From positions 1-46,639 of the forward strand of contig JAWOJB010000078.1 of the NCBI GenBank assembly GCA_046484325.1: a stretch of DNA of 46,639 bases. The letters run 5' to 3'. The notes under the pieces were generated by a model, which searched no databases, had not been told where the DNA came from, and saw nothing but the letters and a program-made list of their open reading frames with translations. This DNA is from JAWOJB01 sp046484325. Lineage in GTDB: Bacteria > Actinomycetota > Acidimicrobiia > Spongiisociales > ZC4RG35. This document shows positions 34,693 through 42,946 of the stretch, piece by piece (within the stretch, counting starts at the first letter, position 1; each line of letters opens with the position of its first letter). The position numbers and the translations under genes were made by a program.

Positions 34693-34706
34693 CTAAAAGC
34701 TGTTAG
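34693..34706. promoter_or_regulatory. Candidate operator palindrome of the CarH-like regulator
   Basis: CTAAAAGCTGTTAG is palindromic at 12 of 14 positions. It lies in the 38-base divergent intergenic region, between the expected -35 and -10 of the regulator gene, as in many MerR-family operators, and over the start region of the SDR transcript. Binding by the adjacent regulator is an inference. Confidence 0.45.
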
Positions 34707-34708
34707 CG

Positions 34709-34715
34709 ATAATAT
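34709..34715. promoter_or_regulatory. Overlapping divergent -10 boxes
   Basis: TAATAT (34710-34715, plus) lies 9 bases before the GTG of the regulator and would give a leaderless message. TATTAT (34709-34714, minus) could serve the SDR. The two overlap face to face within GATAATATC, one of the few AT-rich spots in the window. Confidence 0.5.
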
Positions 34716-34724
34716 CTATTCCCG

Positions 34725-35561
34725 GTGTCCTCGTCCAGTCCCACCATCGGCCTCCAGGAGGCAGCCGATCGACTCGGCGTCCACTACATGACGGCGTATC
34801 GCTACGTCCGTCTGGGAGTGCTGCCCGCCACCAAGGAGGGTGGATCGTGGAAGGTGTCGCTCCACGATCTCTCAGCTCTCGTGGCATCGCCCCCCTCCCG
34901 GACCGCCCGCGGCGAGGCGCCCTGGTCCGGTCGGCTCGAGGCCCGCATGGTGGCGGGCGATCTGGCCGGATCGTGGGGCGTGGTGGAGGCGGCCCTCGCC
35001 GCCGGGACCGATCCCTCCGAGGTCTACAGCGAGCTGCTGGCGCCGGCCCTCACCTCGATCGGCGAGCGGTGGGCGTCGGGAGAGCTCGGGATCGAGGACG
35101 AGCACCTGGCGTCGAGTGTCGCCTCGCGGATCATCGGCCGTCTCGGCTCGCGGTTCGTGCGCCGCGGCCGTCCCCGGGGCCGTATCGTGACCGCCACCCC
35201 TCCCGGTGAGCGCCACAGCTTCGGCATCGGCATGCTCGCCGACGTGCTGCGAGGCGAGGGGTACGAGGTGGTGGACCTCGGGCCGGACACGCCGATCGAG
35301 TCCCTCGTCGCCACGGTCGAGCGCAGCCGGCCCGTGACGGCGGTGTGCATGGGAATCGTCTACGAGTCGGTCCTGCCGGCCGCGGCCGACACGATCGCCG
35401 CCCTCCGCCGCCGGGTGCCCGAGGTGCCGGTGGTCGTGGGGGGAAGGGCGGTATCCGGCGATCTCGCCGCCCGTCGCCTGGGGGCCGACGCCTGGGCGGG
35501 CACGGCGCGCGACGCGGTCGAGGCCGTGGCGTCCCTCGCCGGCCGGGCCCATCCGGCCTGA
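34725..35561 (+). CDS. CarH/LitR-like B12-dependent photoreceptor regulator
   Basis: The 278-residue protein has an excisionase/MerR-type helix-turn-helix at about 8-50 (LQEAADRLGVHYMTAYRYV), a helical B12-cap domain, and a C-terminal Rossmann B12-binding domain. The motif W116-x9-E126-H127 in the cap matches the one that holds the adenosyl group in CarH, and E162-x-H164 (GERHSFGIGML) matches the cobalt-ligating E/DxH. CarH-type repressors bind DNA in the dark and fall apart in light. A plain B12 sensor is the alternative. It is divergent from the SDR gene and convergent with photolyase. Confidence 0.85.
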   Translation: MSSSSPTIGLQEAADRLGVHYMTAYRYVRLGVLPATKEGGSWKVSLHDLSALVASPPSRTARGEAPWSGRLEARMVAGDLAGSWGVVEAALAAGTDPSEVYSELLAPALTSIGERWASGELGIEDEHLASSVASRIIGRLGSRFVRRGRPRGRIVTATPPGERHSFGIGMLADVLRGEGYEVVDLGPDTPIESLVATVERSRPVTAVCMGIVYESVLPAAADTIAALRRRVPEVPVVVGGRAVSGDLAARRLGADAWAGTARDAVEAVASLAGRAHPA

Positions 35562-35565
35562 GCGA

Positions 35566-36909
35566 TCAAGCCTCGAGGGCCGATCGATAGGCCGCGAGCG
35601 CCCGCTCCCGCGCCTCCGCATGGTCGACGATGGGCCACGGGTAGGTGTCGCCCAGGACCACGCCCGCTTCGGCCAGCTCGAGAGGCGGAGCCTCCCAGGG
35701 TGCGTGGATGGCGGGGGAGACGACGGCGGCGAGCTCGGGTACCCAGCGGCGGACGTAGTCGCCGTCGGGATCGAACTTCTTCGACTGGCCGACGGGGTTG
35801 AACACCCGGAAGTAGGGGGCGGCATCCGCTCCCGAGCCGGTCGTCCACTGCCAGTTGCCCACGTTCTGGGAGACGTCGCCATCGAGCAGGTGGCGCCGGA
35901 AGTGCCGCTCGCCCAGCCTCCAGTCGACGAGGAGGTCCTTGACGAGGAACGAGGCGGTGATCATCCGGACCCGGTTGTGCATCCATCCCTCGGCTGCGAG
36001 CTGGCGCATGCCGGCGTCGACGATCGGATAGCCCGTGCGGCCGGCCTTCCAGGCCTCGAACCCCTCCGGGTCGTCGACCCAGGAGACCCTGTCGTATGCC
36101 GGCTTCATGGCACGGTCGACGGTGTGGGGCATCGCCGCCATCACGTGGGCGTAGAAGTCGCGCCACGCCAGCTGGCGGACGAAGGCCGATCGACCCTCGG
36201 TGGCCTCGCCGACCTGCTCGAGCACCGTGCGCGGCCCCACCGTCCCCCATTTGAGGTCGATCGACAGGCGCGAGGTCGTGTCGAGGTCGGGCCGGTTGCG
36301 CTCGGCCGGATAGCGGTCGACCCGGTCGAGGAACCCGTCGAGGCGGTCCAGTGCCGCAGTCTCGCCGGGCTCGAGCGGCGGGGGCCCGGCGTCGGGGACA
36401 CCCGTCCCGGGGTGGGCGGCGACCCGGGCGGCGCCGGGAGCCGGGGTCGGGTCGACGGGTCGCTCGCTCCAGGCCCGGTGGAACGGGGTGAACACGGTGT
36501 AGGTCCTCCCCTCCTTGGTGACCACCGACCCCGGCGGATGCACCAGCGAACCGTGGTGCCACTCGACCGCGATCGCCTTGGCAACCGCGTCATCCCGCCG
36601 GCTCGCGAAGGGTGTCACGTCGGCATTGGCGTGGACCTCGCCCGAGCCGATCTCGCCGGCCACCCGGGGCACCACCTCTGCCGGATCACCCCGCTCGACG
36701 CGAAGCCGACCACCCAGGTCGACGAGCGTCCGGTCGAGGGCGGCCAGGTGGCCGGCCAGCATGGCCCGCCGGCGGGGTGCCACCCGGTCCCACAGGCCGG
36801 GGTCGACCACGAACAGGGCCGTCACCTGCTCGTCCGCGAGGGTGGCGGCCGACCAGGCGGGATTGTCGCCCAGGCGGAGGTCGCGCCGGAACCAGACGAG
36901 CGCCGGCAT
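35566..36909 (-). CDS. phr: Deoxyribodipyrimidine photolyase
   Basis: The 447-residue flavoprotein repairs UV-made cyclobutane pyrimidine dimers using blue light. It opens VWFRRDLRLGDNPAW, with the FAD domain marked by WRDFYAHVMAAMP, MHNRVRMITASFLVKDLLVDWR, and VGNWQWTTGSGADAAPYFRVFNP. Length and motifs fit class I CPD photolyases; a cryptochrome-like function cannot be ruled out. The ATG at 36909 matches the family start, though the frame is open far upstream. Its stop is 4 bases from that of the CarH-like gene. Confidence 0.92.
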   Translation of the reverse strand: MPALVWFRRDLRLGDNPAWSAATLADEQVTALFVVDPGLWDRVAPRRRAMLAGHLAALDRTLVDLGGRLRVERGDPAEVVPRVAGEIGSGEVHANADVTPFASRRDDAVAKAIAVEWHHGSLVHPPGSVVTKEGRTYTVFTPFHRAWSERPVDPTPAPGAARVAAHPGTGVPDAGPPPLEPGETAALDRLDGFLDRVDRYPAERNRPDLDTTSRLSIDLKWGTVGPRTVLEQVGEATEGRSAFVRQLAWRDFYAHVMAAMPHTVDRAMKPAYDRVSWVDDPEGFEAWKAGRTGYPIVDAGMRQLAAEGWMHNRVRMITASFLVKDLLVDWRLGERHFRRHLLDGDVSQNVGNWQWTTGSGADAAPYFRVFNPVGQSKKFDPDGDYVRRWVPELAAVVSPAIHAPWEAPPLELAEAGVVLGDTYPWPIVDHAEARERALAAYRSALEA

Positions 36910-36959
36910 CAGGCCGGTTCGGGAGGACGCGGGAAGATCGTCGCTCCCATGCCACTTCC

Positions 36960-37967
36960 TCAGGCCCGGACCGGTGCGGGCCGGCCCACCCAGTCGTCGA
37001 TGTCCTGCCACACCCCGAAGAGCCACTCGGCCCGATCGGCGCGGTCGTCGGGGATCTCCGATCGTGGGACCCGGTGGAACCGGACCGTCACGCGGGTGCG
37101 GACCATGCCGCCCCGCCAGATGTCGGCCACCCGCGCGAACCCGTCGAGCCCGCGATGGGCGAGCACGACCACGTCGGCGGCGCACGACTCGAGCAGGGCG
37201 AGCGGGCCGCCGAGCCGCGGAGGCAGCACGTGGCGAAGGCCTCCGGCGATGCCCGCCAGCCGAGGCGAGCTCCGTTCCAACCGGCGGCGGGCAATCTCCA
37301 GCTTCTCCGGGGTGAACCGGGTGCCCTCCGGGTAGATGAGCACGGCCTCGCCCGGCCCGAGCGATGCGGCCAGCGCCTTGATCGAGGCGATCTCCCGATC
37401 GCCCTCGCCCGACCCGCGGCGGATGAAGGCGTTGGGCAGCCGGCTCCCGGCCACGTCGAGGGCGGGGTCGCCGAGCAGCTCGCGTTTCATCACGTAGCGG
37501 ATGTGGGTGCCGAAGGGGCGGGTGATGAACTGGGATGGCAGCAGGTTGTCGACGATGCTGGCGTGGCGACTGAAGATCAGATAGGGCTCGGGCTGCACCG
37601 CCTCGAGGCCCTCGACGTCGAACCGGAGTGAGAAGACGGTTCGGACCGCCCAGAAGACGAACCCGGACCAGGCCCTCTGCACCGAGAAGGTCGATCGCTC
37701 GAGGCGTGGCCGGTTCCGCCCGCAGGCCGCCAGCACCCACACCCCGAACAGCGCGACGAGGCCGACCACCTCGGCGAAGAGGTAGGCGGTCACGAATGTC
37801 ACGATCCGAGCGGCCATCCACGGAGTCCGCCGCACCGACCACCGGACGGCGTCCACGACCACCGCCGCCGCCAGCAGCACTGGGAGGAGTGCGACGGTGA
37901 CCAGCCACGCCAGCACCACGAGGGGGATCGTGCGCAGTCGCCGGCGGACGGAGGCGCTCCGGTCCAT
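36960..37967 (-). CDS. Lysophospholipid acyltransferase (PlsC-like, AGPAT4 type)
   Basis: The 335-residue protein has hydrophobic segments near 13-40 and 55-80 followed by a glycerolipid acyltransferase domain. The catalytic HASIVD (H135 to D140, HX4D) and the phosphate-binding YPEGTR (212-217) are present. It is likely to acylate lysophosphatidic acid or a similar lipid at the inner membrane; the longer N-terminal membrane part resembles AGPAT-type enzymes rather than short PlsC. It lies upstream of phr on the same strand with a 50-base gap. Confidence 0.88.
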   Translation of the reverse strand: MDRSASVRRRLRTIPLVVLAWLVTVALLPVLLAAAVVVDAVRWSVRRTPWMAARIVTFVTAYLFAEVVGLVALFGVWVLAACGRNRPRLERSTFSVQRAWSGFVFWAVRTVFSLRFDVEGLEAVQPEPYLIFSRHASIVDNLLPSQFITRPFGTHIRYVMKRELLGDPALDVAGSRLPNAFIRRGSGEGDREIASIKALAASLGPGEAVLIYPEGTRFTPEKLEIARRRLERSSPRLAGIAGGLRHVLPPRLGGPLALLESCAADVVVLAHRGLDGFARVADIWRGGMVRTRVTVRFHRVPRSEIPDDRADRAEWLFGVWQDIDDWVGRPAPVRA

Positions 37968-38005
37968 CGGCTCTGTCTACCAGAGGGGAGGAGCGGGTGC
38001 GGCGA

Positions 38006-38773
38006 TCACGTCTCGTCGATCCACGCCGCCACCGCCCCCTGTTCGGACACGGGGACGCCACCCGCCTCTTCCTCGGTGATCACGAGGCCGTCGAGGCGGG
38101 CGAGGTCGACGTGGAAGGGGACGACCCCAGGGTCGTTGCCCAGGAGGCCGGCCGAGATGACCCGTCCGTCCTGGATCGCCCAGAGCTGGTAGGTGCGGTC
38201 GCCGTTGAGCGGGGCGAGGTTGTGGTCGGTGAGGAGGCCGGTGCCGTCGGCGAGCAAGACCACCGTGCCGGAGACCCCCGACTCGCTGCCCAGGGACACG
38301 GTGACGGTGCCGGGGTCGGCCAGGGCCGCCTCGATGAACGGCTCGAGATCGCCGGAGGCGATGGCGAGCTCCAGCTGCTCGACCTGGGACTGGCTGGCCG
38401 CCAGCTCGCTCTGGAGGTTGGTGACCCGGGCGGTCTGGACCGCCACGAGGCCGACCATGACGGACGCCGCCGCTGCCACCGCCAGCGGTGCCAACATCCT
38501 CCGGGGGGGGCGGAGGGGAATGACCTCGGCCTCGGTGGGTGCGGCCGCCTCCACCGAGATCCCCGCCTGGATGCGATCCCACAGTGCCACCGGCGGGGCG
38601 GTGCCGGTCTCGGCGAGGACAGCGGCCACCTCTCGGTGCTCGTCGACCTCCGTGCGGCAGGCCGCACACATGGCGAGATGGGCCTCGACGCTGGCGCGTT
38701 CGTCCGGCTCGACGGCGTCGAGGGCGTACACCCCGAGGAGCTCGGCGATGGTGTCGTGGGTGTCCATGCTCAT
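38006..38773 (-). CDS. RskA-type anti-sigma factor
   Basis: The 255-residue membrane protein starts with an anti-sigma domain carrying the zinc motif H32-x3-C36-x2-C39, then a single membrane helix near 93-112, a coiled stretch (TNLQSELAASQSQVEQLELA), and an extracytoplasmic RskA domain (YQLWAIQDGRVISAGLLG). RskA proteins hold SigK-like factors until regulated proteolysis. Its start overlaps the sigma gene by 4 bases, so the pair is coupled. Confidence 0.92.
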   Translation of the reverse strand: MSMDTHDTIAELLGVYALDAVEPDERASVEAHLAMCAACRTEVDEHREVAAVLAETGTAPPVALWDRIQAGISVEAAAPTEAEVIPLRPPRRMLAPLAVAAAASVMVGLVAVQTARVTNLQSELAASQSQVEQLELAIASGDLEPFIEAALADPGTVTVSLGSESGVSGTVVLLADGTGLLTDHNLAPLNGDRTYQLWAIQDGRVISAGLLGNDPGVVPFHVDLARLDGLVITEEEAGGVPVSEQGAVAAWIDET

Positions 38774-39357
38774 GTCGCGATGATTCCGTCTGCCGTGAGG
38801 CTTCCCTTGAGCCGCTTCAGCCCGGACCGGATCCGGCTCTTGACGGTGCCCTCCGGCTCCGACAACAACTCGGCCACCTCTCGATAGCTGTGGCCGCCGA
38901 AATACGCGAGCTCGATGGCCCGCCGTTCGGATGGGTGCAGGTCGGCCAGGGCCTTCCTCACATGCTCGGCCATCCGCATCTCGACGACCTCTTCTTCCAG
39001 AGATGGACCGGCCTCGGCCACTAGGCGGCTCTCATTGTCTTCTCTAGTACGGCGCGAGGACTCCGATCGGATGAGGTCGACTGAGCGGCCGTGGGTGTGT
39101 GAGAGGAGGAAGGTCCTCAATGACCCGCGTTCGGGGTCGAAGGCGGCCGGGCGTTGCCAGAGTCGCACGAACACCTCCTGGACCACCTCCTCGGCCAGGG
39201 CCTGGTTGCGGGTCAGACGGGCGGCGAGGGAGAGCACGGGTGAGGCGTGACGCCGGTAGGCCTCGGCGAGCGCATCCTGACGGCTTTCTCCGACGAGCCG
39301 CACGAGTTCGGCGTCACCGATGCCCGAGAGCACATGTCCGCTCATCGTGAGATCCAC
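38770..39357 (-). CDS. ECF sigma factor, SigK-like
   Basis: The 195-residue protein has region 2 (LAEEVVQEVFVRLWQRPAAFDPERGSL without a break to HTHGRSVDLIR) and region 4 (SYREVAELLSEPEGTVKSRIRSGLKRLK), the plan of ECF sigma factors. Its partner is the RskA-type anti-sigma factor directly downstream. The start is either the GTG at 39357, which would be leaderless, or the ATG at 39345. The promoter has TTGACA and GATAAA, the form used by the housekeeping sigma factor. Confidence 0.92.
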   Translation of the reverse strand: MDLTMSGHVLSGIGDAELVRLVGESRQDALAEAYRRHASPVLSLAARLTRNQALAEEVVQEVFVRLWQRPAAFDPERGSLRTFLLSHTHGRSVDLIRSESSRRTREDNESRLVAEAGPSLEEEVVEMRMAEHVRKALADLHPSERRAIELAYFGGHSYREVAELLSEPEGTVKSRIRSGLKRLKGSLTADGIIAT

Positions 39358-39366
39358 GGACAGAGG

Positions 39367-39394
39367 TTTATCACTAAATTGCGCTCGCTGTCAA
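39367..39394 (-). promoter_or_regulatory. Housekeeping-type promoter of the sigma/anti-sigma pair
   Basis: On the minus strand TTGACA (39389-39394) is followed after 16 bases by GATAAA (39367-39372), 9 bases before the GTG at 39357. The -35 box overlaps the stop codon of the DUF1475 gene. It is the clearest sigma70-like promoter in the window. Confidence 0.65.
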
Positions 39395-39747
39395 TCCACC
39401 GTGCCCAGCAGCAGCGACCGGAGGTTGTTCGCTCGGATCGAGGAGACCAGCACATAGACGGCAACCGCCAGGCTACCCAGAACGAACAAGCCCGCCAGCC
39501 AGGGGAGCGCCCGGACCAGCGAGCGTTCCCTGGCGACGATCCAGGCACCGATGAGCGTGAGGCCGGCGTAGAGGTCGATGAGTGTGACCTTTCCCCATGC
39601 CAGGTCGAGGATGGCTCGCCCCTCCTCGACGAAGTCGCCGGCGGCGAACCCGTAGGCGATCGCCCCCGCCATGGCCGCCGCCACCAGCGCTGCCAACACC
39701 CGGATGCCCGTCAAGGTCGCCTCCTCGTCGATGTCCCATGCTCTCAT
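39391..39747 (-). CDS. DUF1475-like small membrane protein
   Basis: The 118-residue protein has about four hydrophobic segments, with the block DLAWGKVTLIDLYAGLTLIGAW and a following RE pair that resemble DUF1475 proteins of unknown function. It is divergent from the DUF427 gene 23 bases away, and its stop codon lies within the -35 box of the sigma gene. Readthrough into the sigma operon is possible. Confidence 0.75.
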   Translation of the reverse strand: MRAWDIDEEATLTGIRVLAALVAAAMAGAIAYGFAAGDFVEEGRAILDLAWGKVTLIDLYAGLTLIGAWIVARERSLVRALPWLAGLFVLGSLAVAVYVLVSSIRANNLRSLLLGTVD

Positions 39748-39755
39748 GCCGTGGG

Positions 39756-39761
39756 TAGGGT
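39756..39761 (+). promoter_or_regulatory. Putative leaderless -10 (TAGGGT) of the DUF427 gene
   Basis: TAGGGT lies 9 bases before the ATG at 39771, with no Shine-Dalgarno sequence. Confidence 0.5.
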
Positions 39762-39770
39762 CGCAGCGCC

Positions 39771-40265
39771 ATGCGTCCCCGCCCGCTGCCGGCCGGCCCC
39801 GGTCAGGAATCGGTCTGGGAGTACCCGCGTCCTCCCGTCGCCGTGGCCGACCATCGCCTCGTCGTGGTGGAGTTCGCCGGGGTCGAGGTGGCGAGGACGA
39901 GCCGGGCCGTCCGGGTCCTCGAGACGAGCCATCCCCCCGGCTTCTACCTGCCGCCCGACGACGTCCGGCTCGACCTCCTCTTCGACGAGCCGGGGACCTC
40001 GGTGTGCGAGTGGAAGGGCGTGGCCCGGTATCACGGCATCCGGGCCGGCGGGCAGATCGCCCACCGGGCCGCCTGGTCCTACCCGGAGCCCCGGCCGGGC
40101 TTCGAGTCGATCGCCGGGTTCCCCGCCTTCTACCCGGGGCGGGTCGACCGGTGCCTCGTCGACGGGGTCCAGGTCACTCCCCAGGCCGGCGGGTTCTACG
40201 GCGGATGGATCACGCCCGACGTGGTGGGACCGTTCAAGGGCGAGCCGGGCACCACCGGATGGTGA
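39771..40265 (+). CDS. DUF427 domain protein
   Basis: The 164-residue protein matches DUF427, a small beta-fold family of unknown function: ARTSRAVRVLETSHPPGFYLP, then CEWKGVARYHGI, then AAWSYPEPRPGF and IAGFPAFYPGRVD. No catalytic residues are established for the family. It heads a likely three-gene plus-strand run with an alpha/beta hydrolase and a cyanophycinase-like fusion, joined by overlaps of 7 and 4 bases. Confidence 0.85.
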   Translation: MRPRPLPAGPGQESVWEYPRPPVAVADHRLVVVEFAGVEVARTSRAVRVLETSHPPGFYLPPDDVRLDLLFDEPGTSVCEWKGVARYHGIRAGGQIAHRAAWSYPEPRPGFESIAGFPAFYPGRVDRCLVDGVQVTPQAGGFYGGWITPDVVGPFKGEPGTTGW

Positions 40266-41101
40266 CCGGGGAGGTACGGGTTTCCACCGGGACCGGCGTC
40301 TCGCTGCGCGTGATCACCCGGCCCGGCCTCCAGGGGACGGTCCCGTTCCTGCTCCTCCACGGCCTCGCCTCCAACGCCCGCATCTGGGACGGCGTCGCCG
40401 GGCGCCTCTCGCGAGCCGGGCATGCGTCGGCGGCGGTGGACCAGCGCGGCCACGGGGGCTCCGATCGGGTGGACGACGGCTTCGACTTCGGCACTCTCGC
40501 CGACGACCTCAGCGGCGTGTGCGCGGCGGTGTTCGACCGGCCGGCGGTGGTGGCCGGGCAGTCGTGGGGCGGCAACGTCGCCCTCGAGTTCGCCCACCGC
40601 CACCCCGAACGGGTGGCGGGGCTCGCCCTCGTCGATGGCGGCTTCATCGCCCTTGCCGATCCCTTCCCCGAGTGGGAGGATGCGGCCAGGGTGCTCGCCC
40701 CGCCTGAGTTGGCCGGCACCAGGCTCGAGGACCTCGAAGCGGCGATGCGGGCACGGTTCGCCGGGTGGCCGGAGGAGGGGATCGTGGGCCAGCTCGCCAA
40801 TTTCGAGGCCCTCGCCGATGGCACCGTGCGCCCCCACCTCACCCGGTCGCGGCACATGCGCATCCTCGAGGAGTTGTGGCGGCACCGTCCGGACGAAGTC
40901 GCCCAGGTGCTGGATCATCCGGTGGTGGTCATCGCCGCCGACGACGGGCTGCCGAACAAGCGGGAGCGTGTGTCGCAGTTCGCCGGCCATCTCCACAGGG
41001 GGCGGGTCGTGTGGGTCGCCGGTCACCACGACGTCCACGCCGAGCGTCCCGAGGTGGTGGCCGGGCTGTTGCTCGAACTGGCAGGGACGGTCGCCCGATG
41101 A
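40259..41101 (+). CDS. Alpha/beta hydrolase
   Basis: The 280-residue protein is a typical alpha/beta hydrolase: LLLHGLASNARIWDGVA supplies the oxyanion region, VDQRGHGGSD follows, and the nucleophile is S102 in GQSWGGNVA. The aspartate is probably in IAADDG and the histidine in GHHDVH. The substrate is unknown. The ATG at 40259 overlaps the DUF427 gene by 7 bases; a GTG at 40262 would give a 4-base overlap instead. Confidence 0.85.
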   Translation: MVTGEVRVSTGTGVSLRVITRPGLQGTVPFLLLHGLASNARIWDGVAGRLSRAGHASAAVDQRGHGGSDRVDDGFDFGTLADDLSGVCAAVFDRPAVVAGQSWGGNVALEFAHRHPERVAGLALVDGGFIALADPFPEWEDAARVLAPPELAGTRLEDLEAAMRARFAGWPEEGIVGQLANFEALADGTVRPHLTRSRHMRILEELWRHRPDEVAQVLDHPVVVIAADDGLPNKRERVSQFAGHLHRGRVVWVAGHHDVHAERPEVVAGLLLELAGTVAR

Positions 41102-42246
41102 GTGGCCGGCTGGTCGTCATGGGCTCCGGGGAGATCGCGCCGAGCATGGTGGCGACCCACCGTCGCGCCCTGCGGGCGGCGGGGACCGGCACCGTCACCG
41201 TCGTCGACACCCCCTACGGATTCCAGGAGAACGCCGACGAGCTGACGGGCCGGATCGCCGAGTACTTCCGGGTCAGCCTGACGGTCGACGTCGAGGTCGC
41301 CGGGCTCCGCGGTCCCCACGGCTCGCCGGCGGAGCGTGAGCGCTTCCTGGCGGTGGCGTCGCGCGCCCCGTACCTCTTCTCCGGACCGGGCTCGCCCACG
41401 TATGCCCTCGCCGTCTGGCGGTCGGTGGGCTTCGACGGGGTCCTGCGAGCGCGCATCTCCGAGGGTGCCACCGTGGTGATGGCCTCGGCGGCCGCGCTCA
41501 CGGTGGGGATGAGGACGCTGCCGGTGTACGAGATCTACAAGGTGGGGGAGGAGCCGCACTGGGAGCCGGGGCTCGACCTGACGTCCCACTTCGGGCTCCC
41601 GATGGTGGTCGTGCCCCACTGGAACAACGCCGAGGGCGGCACCCACGACACCAGCCGGTGTTTCGTGGGACGGCGTCGATTCGAGATGCTCGCCGCCGAG
41701 CTCGAGTGCGGGGTGCTGGGGGTAGACGAGCACTCGGCTGCGACGCTCGACTTCGGCGAGGGCTCCCTCACGGCCTCAGGTGCGGGCGAGGTGACGCTGG
41801 TCGGTGAGCAGACCAGGGTGCTCGAGGCGGGGGAGGCCATCGGCCTCGAGGATCTGGCGTCGATCCTCGGGTCGGCGGTCCCGTCGGCGCCGGCCCCCGA
41901 GCCACCGGCGCCGGCCGCGCCCGGGTTCGAGCGGGCGATGGAGTCGGGCGACGTCGAGGCCGTGTTGGGAGCGCTCCTGGCAGCGGAGGACGCCGCAGCC
42001 ACGGGCTCGGGTGATGAGCGGATGCGGCTCCGGCGCATGCTGACCGAGCTGGCCGAGCGGTCCCGGTCGGGGCTTGGCGACCCCCGGTTCCGGGTGGCCG
42101 GGTACGTCGACCTGCTGCTCGGCCTGCGCGAACGGGCCAGGTCCGATCACCGATGGGACGAGGCGGACGCCATCCGTGACGGCCTCGCCACTCTCGGCGT
42201 GGAGGTCCGGGACACCCCCGACGGCACGGAGTGGGATCTGGCCTGA
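41098..42246 (+). CDS. Cyanophycinase/S51-like domain fused to a CysRS-like C-terminal domain
   Basis: The 382-residue protein has two parts. Residues 1-255 resemble the class-I GATase-like fold of peptidase S51 and cyanophycinases: VVMGSGEIAPSM at the start, a nucleophile-elbow-like MASAAALTVG at 128-137, PHWNNAEGGTHDT, and GVDEHSAATL at 208-216. A proline- and alanine-rich linker (261-275) leads to residues 276-382, whose end (VDLLLGLRERARSDHRWDEA, then AIRDGLATLGVEVRDTPDGTEW) resembles the C-terminal tail of cysteinyl-tRNA synthetase. The enzyme activity and the reason for the fusion are unknown. It overlaps the hydrolase gene by 4 bases. Confidence 0.8.
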   Translation: MSGRLVVMGSGEIAPSMVATHRRALRAAGTGTVTVVDTPYGFQENADELTGRIAEYFRVSLTVDVEVAGLRGPHGSPAERERFLAVASRAPYLFSGPGSPTYALAVWRSVGFDGVLRARISEGATVVMASAAALTVGMRTLPVYEIYKVGEEPHWEPGLDLTSHFGLPMVVVPHWNNAEGGTHDTSRCFVGRRRFEMLAAELECGVLGVDEHSAATLDFGEGSLTASGAGEVTLVGEQTRVLEAGEAIGLEDLASILGSAVPSAPAPEPPAPAAPGFERAMESGDVEAVLGALLAAEDAAATGSGDERMRLRRMLTELAERSRSGLGDPRFRVAGYVDLLLGLRERARSDHRWDEADAIRDGLATLGVEVRDTPDGTEWDLA

Positions 42247-42257
42247 GGCCCCTGCGC

Positions 42258-42938
42258 TCAGAAGCCCCGCTGCTGGCCCTTCCACGGGGGTGGGGCACCG
42301 GCCTCGAACTCCTCGACCGAGGGCCCCTCGAGTCCCGTCAGCCACCGCCGGCCGAGCAGGTAGGTGGCGGCGAGCAGGAGCACGAGGGCCGGCCAGCCCG
42401 ACGCCACCCGGATGGCGGCGAGGGAGGTCGAGTCCCCCCCGAGGTAGAGGCGCCATTGGACGAGGGTGCGGACGCCGAAGAACACCGCCCACAGCCAGCT
42501 GGCCCGGGCATAGGCCGGCCGGACCCGGGGATGCCAATACCAGGCGAGCGGCCATCCCCGGGTGATCCAGCTCGTCCAGGCCACGAACGGCCGGCGCGCC
42601 AGGATGCTGACGGCCACGATCGCCACGGTGGCGGTGCCGCCGATGATCCCGGGGAGGAAGTAGTCCTGGGCACGTCCGGATCGCACGGCGAGGGCCACGG
42701 CCAGCAGCGTGCCACCCGCCCCGGCCAGGGCGAACCGAAGCGGCCGGCCCCGTACCAGGCGCCAGACGATGATCGCCGCCGCCGAGCCGAGGCCCGCCAC
42801 GGCCCCGGCGCCCACCCCGGCCACCGTGTTGCCGAGGACGAACAGGAGTGGCGGGATGATCCCGTCGGCGATGCCGGACCGGCCCAGCACCACGCCGCGG
42901 AACTCCTCCCACACCTCCTGTAACGTCGAGCCGTTCAC
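42258..42938 (-). CDS. DUF3159 membrane protein
   Basis: The 226-residue protein has about five or six hydrophobic segments and fits DUF3159, an actinobacterial family of unknown function. Typical is DYFLPGIIGGTATVAIVAVSIL, followed by RPFVAWTSWITRGWPLAWYWHPRVR. The C terminus (EGPSVEEFEAGAPPPWKGQQ) is polar. The GTG at 42938 follows a leaderless-type promoter. It is divergent from fabH, with 50 bases between. Confidence 0.85.
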   Translation of the reverse strand: MNGSTLQEVWEEFRGVVLGRSGIADGIIPPLLFVLGNTVAGVGAGAVAGLGSAAAIIVWRLVRGRPLRFALAGAGGTLLAVALAVRSGRAQDYFLPGIIGGTATVAIVAVSILARRPFVAWTSWITRGWPLAWYWHPRVRPAYARASWLWAVFFGVRTLVQWRLYLGGDSTSLAAIRVASGWPALVLLLAATYLLGRRWLTGLEGPSVEEFEAGAPPPWKGQQRGF

Positions 42939-42946
42939 GGGTCGGG

